Part shown: piece by piece, positions 8,747-17,364 of the stretch
Layout: the number at the start of each line of letters is the position of its first letter
Position numbering within the stretch: position 1 is the stretch's first letter
NCBI RefSeq assembly: GCF_027594145.1
Contig: NZ_JAQFFK010000003.1
Location: 558,001 to 622,000, forward strand
Direction: 5' to 3'
Length of the DNA: 64,000 nucleotides
Origin: Methanococcoides alaskense
GTDB lineage: Archaea > Halobacteriota > Methanosarcinia > Methanosarcinales > Methanosarcinaceae
The notes under the pieces: generated by a model
The model's database searches: none
What the model was told of the DNA's origin: nothing
What the model saw: only the letters and a program-made list of their open reading frames with translations
Translations under genes and position numbers: made by a program

Positions 8747-9502
8747 ATGAGTGATATTCCTAAAGATCACCCTCGCTACGCTTCCCTTATGACAAGGGAG
8801 CGTATAGTCGAGGGTGTAGATATTGGAATTACCAGTCAACAGGGACTGGTTGCACAGGGCAGAGGTGAGTGTTTCGACTATCTTGTTGGTGAGAGGACCA
8901 CCACCTCTGCTTTTCTGGCAGAGAAAGTAGCTGTCTGTATGCTTCTTCTTGCTGAGCGTCCTATCCTTTCTGTTAATGGAAATGCTGCGGCCCTTGTGCC
9001 GGAGTTCCTTGTGGAGTTTTCTGAACTTGTCGATGCTCCGCTTGAAGTGAATCTGTTCCACCGCAGTGATGAACGCGTGGAGCGTATAATCTCTCATCTT
9101 AAACAAAAGGGTGCTTCTGAGGTGCTTGGTGGGAAGGGGGATGCAAGGCTTTCTCTGGACCATGGCCGAGGGATCGTGGACTCGGATGGTATTTACAATG
9201 CGGATGTCGTGCTTGTACCTCTTGAGGATGGTGACCGATGTCAGAAACTTGTTGATATGGGTAAGACCGTTATCGCCATAGACCTGAATCCGATGTCACG
9301 TACGTCCCGGGCCGCAAGTGTGACCATTGTTGATAATGTTGTCAGGGCGCTTGCAAATATGGCCGGACTTGCGATCGAACTAAAAAAGCTTGATCTTCTT
9401 GAGCTTCAGAAAATAGTGGACGAGTATGACAATGGCAGGATATTGTCAGAAGCTGTTCTTGAGATACGTGACATGCTCGATGGTATGATCACTGATATGT
9501 GA
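8747..9502 (+). CDS. 4-phosphopantoate-beta-alanine ligase (archaeal phosphopantothenate synthetase)
   Basis: About 251 residues of the former DUF137 family. The enzyme joins 4-phosphopantoate and beta-alanine with ATP in the archaeal CoA route. Family landmarks are IPKDHPRYASLMTRERIVEG at the start, NGNAAALVPEF in the middle, and VIAIDLNPMSRTSRAA followed by VDNVVRALANM toward the end. The ATG at 8747 matches the usual N-terminus; a GTG at 8738 would add three residues. With pantoate kinase and coaBC upstream, the window covers pantoate to phosphopantetheine. Confidence 0.93.
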   Translation: MSDIPKDHPRYASLMTRERIVEGVDIGITSQQGLVAQGRGECFDYLVGERTTTSAFLAEKVAVCMLLLAERPILSVNGNAAALVPEFLVEFSELVDAPLEVNLFHRSDERVERIISHLKQKGASEVLGGKGDARLSLDHGRGIVDSDGIYNADVVLVPLEDGDRCQKLVDMGKTVIAIDLNPMSRTSRAASVTIVDNVVRALANMAGLAIELKKLDLLELQKIVDEYDNGRILSEAVLEIRDMLDGMITDM

Positions 9503-9509
9503 GGTTTGT

Positions 9510-10148
9510 ATGGTCCTTATTGAAAGAACACGTAAGTTCGTTGCGGATGTGCTTGCAGATGAGCCAAGTTCTCATGAGATGTCTCACATTGAACGTGTGG
9601 AATCCACTTGTATGGTGATACAGAGTGAGGAAGGTGGTGACCTTCAGGTCATACGTCTTGCAGCTTTGCTCCATGATGTGGGTGTGGTGAAAGAGCATCG
9701 TGAAGGTGGCGACCATGCTGCTCATAGTGCTGAGATGGCGTATGATCTTCTCATGAAGGAAGGCGTTGAGCTGTCGGTCGTCGATCATGTCGTTTCCTGC
9801 ATCCGTACACACCGGTTCAGTCGGGGGCACAAGGCCGAATCGCTCGAAGGGCAGATATTGCAGGATGCCGATCGTATCGATGCTCTTGGAGCTATCGGGA
9901 TATTCAGGGCGGTAATGTCAATGGGTGCTTTGCGTAGCTTGAAACATTCCAGCGGGGTCGAGAAAAGTTCATCACGGAATGCTTATGCAGCAGATCCTCT
10001 GGATGGCTTTGCTGAATATATGGAAATGAAACCTTTTAAAATAATGGATGGCTTAAACACTACGACTGCAAAGACGATTGCAGCGGACAGGCTCAGGATA
10101 ATGCATCAATACCTTGATGCACTTGAGGCCGAAACATCGAACAAGTAA
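9510..10148 (+). CDS. HD-domain phosphohydrolase
   Basis: 212 residues with the HD superfamily pattern: SHIERVESTC supplies the first His, LLHDVGVVKEH the HD pair, and DADRIDALGAIGIFRAV the distal Asp. It resembles the YedJ/YpgQ type of small HD nucleotidases or phosphohydrolases; the substrate is not known. It follows the phosphopantothenate synthetase by seven bases and precedes the deaminase gene closely, so it may be co-transcribed with both. Confidence 0.88.
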   Translation: MVLIERTRKFVADVLADEPSSHEMSHIERVESTCMVIQSEEGGDLQVIRLAALLHDVGVVKEHREGGDHAAHSAEMAYDLLMKEGVELSVVDHVVSCIRTHRFSRGHKAESLEGQILQDADRIDALGAIGIFRAVMSMGALRSLKHSSGVEKSSSRNAYAADPLDGFAEYMEMKPFKIMDGLNTTTAKTIAADRLRIMHQYLDALEAETSNK

Positions 10149-10164
10149 CAGGTATAGTGATCAT

Positions 10165-11469
10165 ATGGCGGATATTATAATTAAGAATGGTTATGTTCTG
10201 ACAATGGACCCTGAGTTAGGGGACCTTAAAAACGGGGTTGTGGTTATAGACGATGGCAGTATAGTCGAGGTTGCCGAGTCAACTGAAGCTACAGCAGATA
10301 CTGTTATCGATGCACGTGGCGGCGTCGTTATGCCGGGTTTTGTTAATACTCATACCCATGCAGGAATGACGCTTTTCAGGGGTTATGCAGATGATCTTCC
10401 GCTTGCGTCCTGGCTTCAGGACCACATCTGGCCGGCAGAAGCTGAGCTTACTGCATCAGACGTGGTCGCAGGTACGAACCTTGCATGTCTGGAAATGATC
10501 AAAAGCGGAACCGTGGCCTTTGCAGATATGTACTTCTTCATGGAAGAGGTCGGTACGGTCGTGGAGTCTTCAGGCCTAAGGGCCGCTCTTTCCTATGGTA
10601 TGATCGAACTGGGGGATGCTGAAAAGGGGAAGAACGAACTTAAGAAAGGTAAAGGGTTTGTGAACGAGTGGAACGGGAAGGCGGACGGAAGGATCTCTGC
10701 AATGTATGGTCCGCATGCACCCAATACCTGTTCAAAGGAATTCCTCATTAAAGTAAAAGAACAGGCTGTCGCAGATAATGCTAAGATACATATTCATGTG
10801 CTTGAGACCGAGGCTGAACTTAACCAGATGAAGGAGCAGTACGGCATGTGTTCTGTTAATATGCTGGATAGTATCGATTTCCTTGGACCTGATGTTCTTG
10901 CAGCACATTGTGTCTGGCTCTCTGATGGGGACATGGACATCCTGGCCAACAATAATGTCAATATCTCACATAATCCGGTGAGCAATATGAAGCTGGCATC
11001 AGGTGTCGCACCGGTGACGAAGTTACTTGATAGGGGGGCAAATGTCTGTCTTGGTACTGATGGTTGTGCTTCCAATAATAATCTCGATATGTTCGATGAG
11101 ATGAAAACTGCCACATTGTTGCAAAAGGTGGATACAATGGACCCAACTGCACTTCCTGCGAGGAAGGTGCTTGAGATGGCCACTGTCAGTGGGGCAAATG
11201 CACTTGATATTAAGAGTGGGATGTTGAGGAAAGGTTATAATGCAGATGTTATAATTGTTGACATGAACCGATCACACCTGACTCCGTTGTTCGATGTACC
11301 TTCACAATTGGTATATTCGGCAGGTGGGAGTGACGTGAGGACTTCTATTGTTAATGGTAAGCTTCTTATGGATGATCATAAGGTGCTTTGCATGGACGAG
11401 CAGAAGATCATCGATGATGCTAAAGAGGCGGCTTCCGATCTGGTGGCAAGGGTCGATGCCAAGAACTGA
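10165..11469 (+). CDS. 5'-methylthioadenosine/S-adenosylhomocysteine deaminase (DadD/MtaD family)
   Basis: A 434-residue amidohydrolase. Metal-binding signatures are NTHTHAGMTLFRGYADD, YGPHAPNTCS, HIHVLETEAEL, AAHCVWL and LGTDGCASNNNLDM. The family deaminates SAH, MTA or 5'-deoxyadenosine to the inosyl compounds. The start is the ATG at 10165 (MADIIIKNGYVLTMD), preceded by AGTGAT; the longer reading frame overlaps the HD gene. The next gene is a SAH/SIH hydrolase, so the pair is likely a methyl-cycle recycling module in which SAH is first deaminated to S-inosylhomocysteine. Confidence 0.9.
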   Translation: MADIIIKNGYVLTMDPELGDLKNGVVVIDDGSIVEVAESTEATADTVIDARGGVVMPGFVNTHTHAGMTLFRGYADDLPLASWLQDHIWPAEAELTASDVVAGTNLACLEMIKSGTVAFADMYFFMEEVGTVVESSGLRAALSYGMIELGDAEKGKNELKKGKGFVNEWNGKADGRISAMYGPHAPNTCSKEFLIKVKEQAVADNAKIHIHVLETEAELNQMKEQYGMCSVNMLDSIDFLGPDVLAAHCVWLSDGDMDILANNNVNISHNPVSNMKLASGVAPVTKLLDRGANVCLGTDGCASNNNLDMFDEMKTATLLQKVDTMDPTALPARKVLEMATVSGANALDIKSGMLRKGYNADVIIVDMNRSHLTPLFDVPSQLVYSAGGSDVRTSIVNGKLLMDDHKVLCMDEQKIIDDAKEAASDLVARVDAKN

Positions 11470-11519
11470 TACGGTCCGTTTTGTTATACAATATTTGAAT
11501 TTATACTGGAGATATAAAT

Positions 11520-12755
11520 ATGAGTGATAAAGATCTGATAGAATCCGGTGATATGAAGATCGGGTGGGTGCGCAGTCACATGCCTGTACTTTCTATCATT
11601 CGTGAGAACTTCGAACGTGAACAGCCTTTGAAAGGACATAAGATCGCAATGGCGTTGCATGTCGAAGCAAAGACAGCTGCTCTTGTGGAGGCACTTGCCC
11701 TCGGTGGCGCTGAAGTGGCTATTACAGGTTGTAATCCGTTGAGCACACAGGATGATGTTTCAGTAGCTCTCAATACGCGTGATAATATCAAATGCTATGC
11801 AAAGTATGATTGCTGCAGTGATGAATATTATGAGGCTATCAATAAAGTGCTTGATATGAAACCTGATATCACTATTGATGATGGTGCAGACCTTATCTTC
11901 AAGCTTCATACCGAGCGCACAGATCTGCTCTCTGGACTCCTTGGTGGCTGTGAGGAGACCACTACCGGTATTCACAGGCTTAAGGCAATGGAGAATGATG
12001 GTGCCTTGAAGATGCCTGTTGTTGCGGTAAACGATGCAATGACAAAATTCCTTTTCGATAATAGGTATGGTACAGGTCAGTCATCATGGGATGGTATCAT
12101 GAGGACCACCAATCTTCTGGTTGCTGGAAAGACCGTCGTTATCGGTGGATATGGCTGGTGTGGTAAGGGTGCTTCCCTGCGTGCTTCAGGACTTGGTGCG
12201 GATGTCATTGTGACAGAGATCGACCCTATTCGTGCACTCGAGGCTCGTATGGATGGTCACCGGGTCATGTCCATGACCGAGGCTGCAAAGTATGGTGATA
12301 TATTCGTCACAACTACGGGTAATGTCGATATCCTTTCAAAGAAGCACTTTGAAGTAATGAAAGATGGTGCAATTCTTGCAAATTCAGGTCACTTCAATGT
12401 GGAGATCAATCTTGAGGAGCTGACTGCCATGGCCAGTTCTGTAAGGACGGTCAGGAAAAATATCAAGGAGTACAATGTTGCGGGTAAGAGAATCAACGTT
12501 CTTGCAGATGGCAGACTTGTAAATCTTGCAGCAGGCGATGGTCATCCTGCAGAGGTCATGGATATGAGCTTTGCAAATCAGGCGCTTTGTGTCAAATATA
12601 TTGCTGAGACCAAACTTGAGAATGGTGTACATCCTGTGCCTCATGATCTTGATATGTATGTTGCCGAATTGAAATTGAAATCAATGGGCATTGAAATTGA
12701 TAAACTTGAACCTCATCAGACCGAATATATGGAAGGATGGGAGTGCGGGACATAA
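11520..12755 (+). CDS. ahcY: Adenosylhomocysteinase family; possibly S-inosyl-L-homocysteine hydrolase
   Basis: 411 residues. It opens with RSHMPVLSIIRENFE, shows ALHVEAKTAALVEAL, the nucleotide fold GYGWCGKGASLRASGLGADV and the C-terminal HPAEVMDMSFANQAL, all marks of the SAH hydrolase family with bound NAD. In several methanogens the homologue cleaves S-inosylhomocysteine made by an SAH deaminase instead of SAH itself. The adjacent deaminase gene makes that alternative attractive here, but sequence alone does not settle the substrate. The family is essential for removing SAH left by methyltransferases. Confidence 0.92.
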   Translation: MSDKDLIESGDMKIGWVRSHMPVLSIIRENFEREQPLKGHKIAMALHVEAKTAALVEALALGGAEVAITGCNPLSTQDDVSVALNTRDNIKCYAKYDCCSDEYYEAINKVLDMKPDITIDDGADLIFKLHTERTDLLSGLLGGCEETTTGIHRLKAMENDGALKMPVVAVNDAMTKFLFDNRYGTGQSSWDGIMRTTNLLVAGKTVVIGGYGWCGKGASLRASGLGADVIVTEIDPIRALEARMDGHRVMSMTEAAKYGDIFVTTTGNVDILSKKHFEVMKDGAILANSGHFNVEINLEELTAMASSVRTVRKNIKEYNVAGKRINVLADGRLVNLAAGDGHPAEVMDMSFANQALCVKYIAETKLENGVHPVPHDLDMYVAELKLKSMGIEIDKLEPHQTEYMEGWECGT

Positions 12756-12892
12756 TTGTCCTGTAATTATTTTTTTTAATTGTTTTTTCTTTTTATTGTT
12801 TTGATCAGTATGTTCAAAATTTAAAATTTCAGTGTATATATCTTCTTTTTTGATACATTCAAGTCATTTGTTGGTGCTTTTCGGGGTCAAAG

Positions 12893-12902
12893 CTTATATA
12901 AT
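12893..12902 (+). promoter_or_regulatory. Orphan TATA box
   Basis: CTTATATAAT with a purine-rich BRE-like AAAG in front is as good as any promoter in the window. Transcription would begin near 12925, in a stretch without a credible protein gene. Confidence 0.5.
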
Positions 12903-13236
12903 GAGAGGCATATAATGGAAATCCCGAGAATGCAATATTCTAACTCTCTTTGCGGTTATTGGTGCAACTTTATCTGTAAGTTGTTATTCAGGCTGAATAG
13001 TACTTTGCAAAGATCTGGTTAGTGCGTTATCGGTCTGATATATGCGCTTGATGTTGATAAGGGCCGAATGTTCAATAATTCCATATGAAAATGGGTTAAC
13101 TTTGTAAAAAGTGAAAATAATCCTATAAATATGTATTGATAATTTCATACCTCTTTCATTTATATTTCAATATGTATTTTGTATTTGTGGATCAAGTATG
13201 TTCACTCCAAAAATATACGCAACGTGCAATAGGAAT

Positions 13237-13246
13237 GCTTATATAC
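13237..13246 (+). promoter_or_regulatory. TATA box for tRNA-Lys and possibly rpoH
   Basis: GCTTATATAC lies 65-74 bases upstream of the mature tRNA. Expected initiation near 13270 gives a 5' leader that RNase P would remove. The rpoH gene begins 46 bases after the tRNA, so it may share this transcript. Confidence 0.55.
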
Positions 13247-13310
13247 TAGTGTTCCCTTGTTACCTCGCTGTATGACGTGGCATTTATGGTGCCAGTGCAG
13301 TAGTCGCCGT

Positions 13311-13387
<77 letters not shown>

Positions 13388-13433
13388 GCAATTCATGGAT
13401 ATATTGCTTGCATATTTTTTAGGAGGAGTAAAT

Positions 13434-13670
13434 TTGAGTAAGTTCAGCCTGCTTGACCACGAATTAATCCCCCATCATGAAGTTATGGATGAGGATGATC
13501 TGAAAACTGTCCTGGCACATTATAATGTTGAAAGGGAACAGTTACCTAAGTTGAAAGTAACAGATCCTATCGCACTTGAAATTGGTGCGGAGCCTGGCAA
13601 TGTTGTGAAGGTTATTCGCAAAAGCCAGACTGCAGGTGAAGCACTGTATTACAGATATGTAATAGAGTGA
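13434..13670 (+). CDS. rpoH: RNA polymerase subunit H (Rpo5)
   Basis: 78 residues homologous to the C-terminal part of eukaryotic RPB5. Typical stretches are LDHELIPHHEVMDEDD, QLPKLKVTDPIALEIGAEPG and a final YYRYVIE. The start is TTG at 13434 with a strong AGGAGG six bases ahead; this gives the normal family length, while the ATG at 13395 would add an unrelated leader. First gene of the RNA polymerase cluster, about 190 bases before rpoB2. Confidence 0.95.
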   Translation: MSKFSLLDHELIPHHEVMDEDDLKTVLAHYNVEREQLPKLKVTDPIALEIGAEPGNVVKVIRKSQTAGEALYYRYVIE

Positions 13671-13770
13671 AACGAGGTTTTAATATTTGAAATATCTTGT
13701 TTATTCTTTATCCACTTATTTTGGTTGCTTTTTAATGCATTGTTTCGAGGGTGCATTCGACCGAGTTGAT

Positions 13771-13796
13771 ACTGTGACTGCCTATATGGTCGCAGT
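13771..13796 (+). promoter_or_regulatory. Leader hairpin between rpoH and rpoB2
   Basis: ACTGTGAC and GTCGCAGT can form an eight-pair stem with one G-U pair around a ten-base loop. It is not followed by a T-run, so it is more likely a leader structure or processing site than a terminator. Whether it regulates the polymerase operon is unknown. Confidence 0.35.
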
Positions 13797-13856
13797 GACC
13801 GTTAATTCCACTAATTTTTCTTTCTAAAATCCAATTAATTAAAAGAGGGTGCTATC

Positions 13857-15548
13857 ATCGCGTTAGACACGAGCGTATTATCAGAAGCCTATTTCACAAA
13901 GGACAAGATTGTGCAGCATCACATTGACTCTTATAACAAGTTTGTCAAACATGGTCTTCAAAAGATCATTAATGAACAAGGTATTATCGAGACCGATCTC
14001 GAGGATATCTATGTCAAACTTGGTAAGATAAGGGTGGAACATCCAGTAGTAAAGGAAGCAGATGGTGCAATTGAGAAATTGTATCCAAACGAGGCAAGGT
14101 TGCGTAACCTTTCTTATTCTGCTCCTCTTTTCCTGGAAATGTCTGTTGTACAGAATGGTGAGGAAGGAGAGCCAAGGGAGGCAAAGGTCGGCCAGCTTCC
14201 TGTAATGATCAAATCGGAGATCTGTAACCTTGTTGGTATAAACGATGCCGAAATGATCCAACATGGTGAGGATCCGCTTGATCCTGGGGGATATTTCATT
14301 GTAAATGGTACTGAACGTGTCGTGATGACACTTGAGGACCTTGCCCCTAACAAGATCCTTACTGAGCTCGGTGAGCGGTACGGTGACTCCATCGAAGTTT
14401 CAAAGGTGTTCTCTCAGAGGAGAGGTTACAGGGCACTGGTAGTTGTGGAAAGAGGCAGGAAATCCCTTCTGGAGATCTCATTCCCATCTATATCCGGACG
14501 TGTCAACTTCATTACATTGATGCGTGCTCTGGGTGTTGAGACCGATGAAGATGTCGCAAAGATCGTCTCGACTGATCCTGAGATAATGAAGTTCATGTTC
14601 GAGAACCTCGAAGAGGCAGAGGTCTTCACAATAGAAGATGCTATTGAGAAGATCGGTGGTCGTGTGGCTTCCGGGCAGGCAAGGGAATACCAGATGAAGC
14701 GTGCGAACTATGTGATCGACCGTTATCTTCTTCCACACCTTGGCAACGATCCTGCTGACAGGATACCAAAGGCACATTTCCTTGGTAGGATGGCAGAGTC
14801 ATGTTTCGAGCTTGCTCTTAAAAGGCGCTCAGATGATGATAAGGATCACTACTCCAACAAGAGGCTTAAGTTGACCGGTGACCTTATGGAAGATCTTTTC
14901 AGGGTAGCTTTCAACCGTCTTGCACGTGATGTAAAATACCAGCTTGAAAGGGCTAACATGAGGAACAGGGAATTGAACGTAGCGACACTTGTGCGTGCGG
15001 ATGTTCTTACAGACCGTCTTCAGCACCCCCTTGCCACAGGTAACTGGGTAGGCGGTAGAAGTGGTGTTTCTCAGTTGCTTGACCGCACGGATTACATCTC
15101 AACTCTTTCTCACTTAAGGCGTGTCATTTCTCCACTTTCAAGGGCGCAGCCTCACTTTGAGGCTCGTGATCTGCATCCTACTCAATGGGGACGCCTTTGT
15201 CCTTCAGAGACTCCCGAAGGTCCTAATTGTGGTCTGGTGAAGAACTTTGCCCAGATGGTCGAGCTTTCTACTGGTATAGAGGATAAGGAAGTTGTTAAGA
15301 ATGTCATTTACGGACTTGGTGTAACTCCTGTGGAGATCTATGTTCCGGAAATTATCTTGGAATTGGCTGCTGATGTGGATTATGAGGAAGACTTGGAATT
15401 GACTCCTCATGATGAGGGCGAAGAACCTGCTGTCAAGGTCGAAACCGAAACCAAGGTAGAGTCTGAGCCCAACGTTGTTGATTATCATAAGTACATGGAT
15501 GAAAATGCCGATCCCGTGGGCGGCGATGAGACGGAGGTGCAAGAATGA
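13857..15548 (+). CDS. rpoB2: RNA polymerase subunit B'' (N-terminal half of the split beta subunit)
   Basis: Roughly 563 residues. Family marks are [41 protein letters not shown] and [20 protein letters not shown]. Residues conserved in archaeal RpoB ([20 protein letters not shown] region) lie upstream of the first in-frame canonical start, GTG 13911. The frame is open back to 13839 with no ATG, GTG or TTG. I place the start at ATC 13857, five bases after GAGGGTG, as the most plausible non-canonical start. The C-terminal 60 residues are acidic and variable. rpoB1 begins at an ATGA overlap, as expected for the split subunit of methanogens. Confidence 0.93.
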   Translation: MALDTSVLSEAYFTKDKIVQHHIDSYNKFVKHGLQKIINEQGIIETDLEDIYVKLGKIRVEHPVVKEADGAIEKLYPNEARLRNLSYSAPLFLEMSVVQNGEEGEPREAKVGQLPVMIKSEICNLVGINDAEMIQHGEDPLDPGGYFIVNGTERVVMTLEDLAPNKILTELGERYGDSIEVSKVFSQRRGYRALVVVERGRKSLLEISFPSISGRVNFITLMRALGVETDEDVAKIVSTDPEIMKFMFENLEEAEVFTIEDAIEKIGGRVASGQAREYQMKRANYVIDRYLLPHLGNDPADRIPKAHFLGRMAESCFELALKRRSDDDKDHYSNKRLKLTGDLMEDLFRVAFNRLARDVKYQLERANMRNRELNVATLVRADVLTDRLQHPLATGNWVGGRSGVSQLLDRTDYISTLSHLRRVISPLSRAQPHFEARDLHPTQWGRLCPSETPEGPNCGLVKNFAQMVELSTGIEDKEVVKNVIYGLGVTPVEIYVPEIILELAADVDYEEDLELTPHDEGEEPAVKVETETKVESEPNVVDYHKYMDENADPVGGDETEVQE

Positions 15549-17359
15549 CTGAAGCAAAAGTCTTCCTCGATGGAGAATTTATCGGAACTAACGATGATCC
15601 GGTAGAGCTTGTCGAGAGTATAAGGGGGCAGCGCCGCAGTGGTATGTTGCCTGATCAGTTGAATGTAACTCTTTATGAGGATATTCACGAAGTAATCATA
15701 AGCTCTGATATGGGTCGTGCAAGAAGGCCTGCCCTCGTTGTCAAAGATGGTGTTCCGCTGATCACTGAGGAACATATCGAAAAGCTCCGAGACGGCGAGA
15801 TCTCGTTCCGTGATATTCTGGATATGGGTTTTGTTGAATATCTAGATGCTGAGGAGGAAGAGAATGTGTTCATTGGTCTTTATGAAAAGGACCTTACTCC
15901 TAAACACACCCATCTTGAGATCGACCCCTCCCTAATGCTTGGTATCTGTACTGGTATGGTCCCATATCCGGAGCATAATGCTTCTCCGAGGAACACCATG
16001 GGTGCAGCTATGATCAAGCAGTGTATCGGGGTTTCTTCATCCAACCTGAAACTTAGGCCTGATACACGTGCGCATGTGCTTCACTATCCGCAGAAGGCAA
16101 TGACGCGTACTCAGACTTGTGATGCTATCCATTTCGATGACCGTCCGGCTGGACAGAACTTCGTTGTCGCTGTCATGTCCTACGAAGGGCATAATATTGA
16201 GGATGCACTGGTTTTCAATAAAGGTTCCATTGAGAGGGGTCTTGGAAGAAGCCACTTCCTGAGAACCTTTGAAGGTGAAGAACGCCGTTATCCTGGTGGC
16301 CAGGAAGACAAGTTCGAGATCCCTGATTCTGAGTTCAGAGGTGCCCGCAGTGCAGATGCATATGCAAACCTCGATATTGATGGTCTTGTGAACCCTGAGA
16401 CAGTTGTAGGTCCAAATGATGTGCTTATCGGCAAGACGAGTCCTCCAAGGTTCCTTGAAGAGCAGTCTGACTTTGGTATAGCCATTGAACAGCGCAGGGA
16501 AAGTGCAATTACGATGCGCTCGAACGAGAAAGGTATCGTTGATACTGTTATTCTTACTGAGTCTATCAATGGTACAAGGCTTGCAAAGGTGAAGATAAGG
16601 GATGAAAGGATCCCTGAGATCGGTGACAAGTTCGCATCAAGGCACGGTCAGAAGGGAGTTATCGGTTTGATAGTTCCATATCATGATATGCCATTTACAG
16701 AACTGGGTATGGTCCCTGATCTTGTTATTAATCCTCACGCGATCCCTTCACGTATGACCGTTGCCCACGTTCTGGAAATGATCGGTGGGAAACTTGGTTC
16801 AATTGAAGGTCGGCGTATGAGGGGTACTGCATTCTCCGGTGATAAGGAGGATGGTATCCGTGCAGGGCTTCAGAGTAATGGTTTCTCGCACACAGGAAAA
16901 GAGGTGTTCAGTGATGGGGTTACCGGTAAGAAGATCCAGGCAGATGTTTTCGTTGGTGTTATCCTTTACCAGAAGCTTCACCACATGGTCGCATCAAAGA
17001 TCCATGCAAGGTCCAGAGGTCCTGTGCAGGTATTGACCCGTCAGCCAACTGAGGGACGTGCTCGTGAAGGAGGTCTTAGGTTTGGTGAAATGGAAAGAGA
17101 TGTACTGATCGGACACGGTGCTGCGATGACCTTGAAGGAAAGGCTTCTCGATGAGTCTGATAAGGTCGTAGAACTCGTATGTGGACACTGTGGTATGGTG
17201 GCAACCTTTGACAGGACACGTAATATCAGATACTGTTCGAACTGTGGTGCTGAAACGGACATTCACCCGGTGGAAATGAGCTATGCGTTCAAGTTGCTTC
17301 TTGATGAGATTAAATCCCTTGGGGTTGCTCCAAGACTTAGACTTGATGATGCGGTGTGA
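15545..17359 (+). CDS. rpoB1: RNA polymerase subunit B' (C-terminal half of the split beta subunit)
   Basis: 604 residues. Visible are [36 protein letters not shown] (the conserved catalytic-centre stretch), and near the end a zinc site [10 protein letters not shown]...YCSNCG. It forms the active-centre wall with A'. Starts by an ATGA overlap with rpoB2 and is followed directly by rpoA1. The split between B'' and B' is a feature of euryarchaeal methanogens and halophiles. Confidence 0.97.
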   Translation: MTEAKVFLDGEFIGTNDDPVELVESIRGQRRSGMLPDQLNVTLYEDIHEVIISSDMGRARRPALVVKDGVPLITEEHIEKLRDGEISFRDILDMGFVEYLDAEEEENVFIGLYEKDLTPKHTHLEIDPSLMLGICTGMVPYPEHNASPRNTMGAAMIKQCIGVSSSNLKLRPDTRAHVLHYPQKAMTRTQTCDAIHFDDRPAGQNFVVAVMSYEGHNIEDALVFNKGSIERGLGRSHFLRTFEGEERRYPGGQEDKFEIPDSEFRGARSADAYANLDIDGLVNPETVVGPNDVLIGKTSPPRFLEEQSDFGIAIEQRRESAITMRSNEKGIVDTVILTESINGTRLAKVKIRDERIPEIGDKFASRHGQKGVIGLIVPYHDMPFTELGMVPDLVINPHAIPSRMTVAHVLEMIGGKLGSIEGRRMRGTAFSGDKEDGIRAGLQSNGFSHTGKEVFSDGVTGKKIQADVFVGVILYQKLHHMVASKIHARSRGPVQVLTRQPTEGRAREGGLRFGEMERDVLIGHGAAMTLKERLLDESDKVVELVCGHCGMVATFDRTRNIRYCSNCGAETDIHPVEMSYAFKLLLDEIKSLGVAPRLRLDDAV

Positions 17360-17364
17360 TAATA

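Larger units (their letters stand above)
12756..13310 (+). other. Long AT-rich gap with two promoter-like boxes, no convincing gene
   Basis: 555 bases. T-runs just after the ahcY stop (12768-12800) look like its terminator. A strong box AAAGCTTATATAATG ends near 12903 with no protein gene behind it apart from a 35-codon ORF whose ATG (12915) would sit at or before the expected start of transcription. A second box, GCTTATATAC at 13237-13246, is followed by a roughly 45-base leader into tRNA-Lys. The space between may encode an untranslated RNA. Confidence 0.5.

Noticed and set aside
12915-13022. 35-codon ORF after the orphan promoter
   Set aside because: Its ATG would lie at or before the expected transcription start, there is no ribosome site, and the composition is not protein-like.
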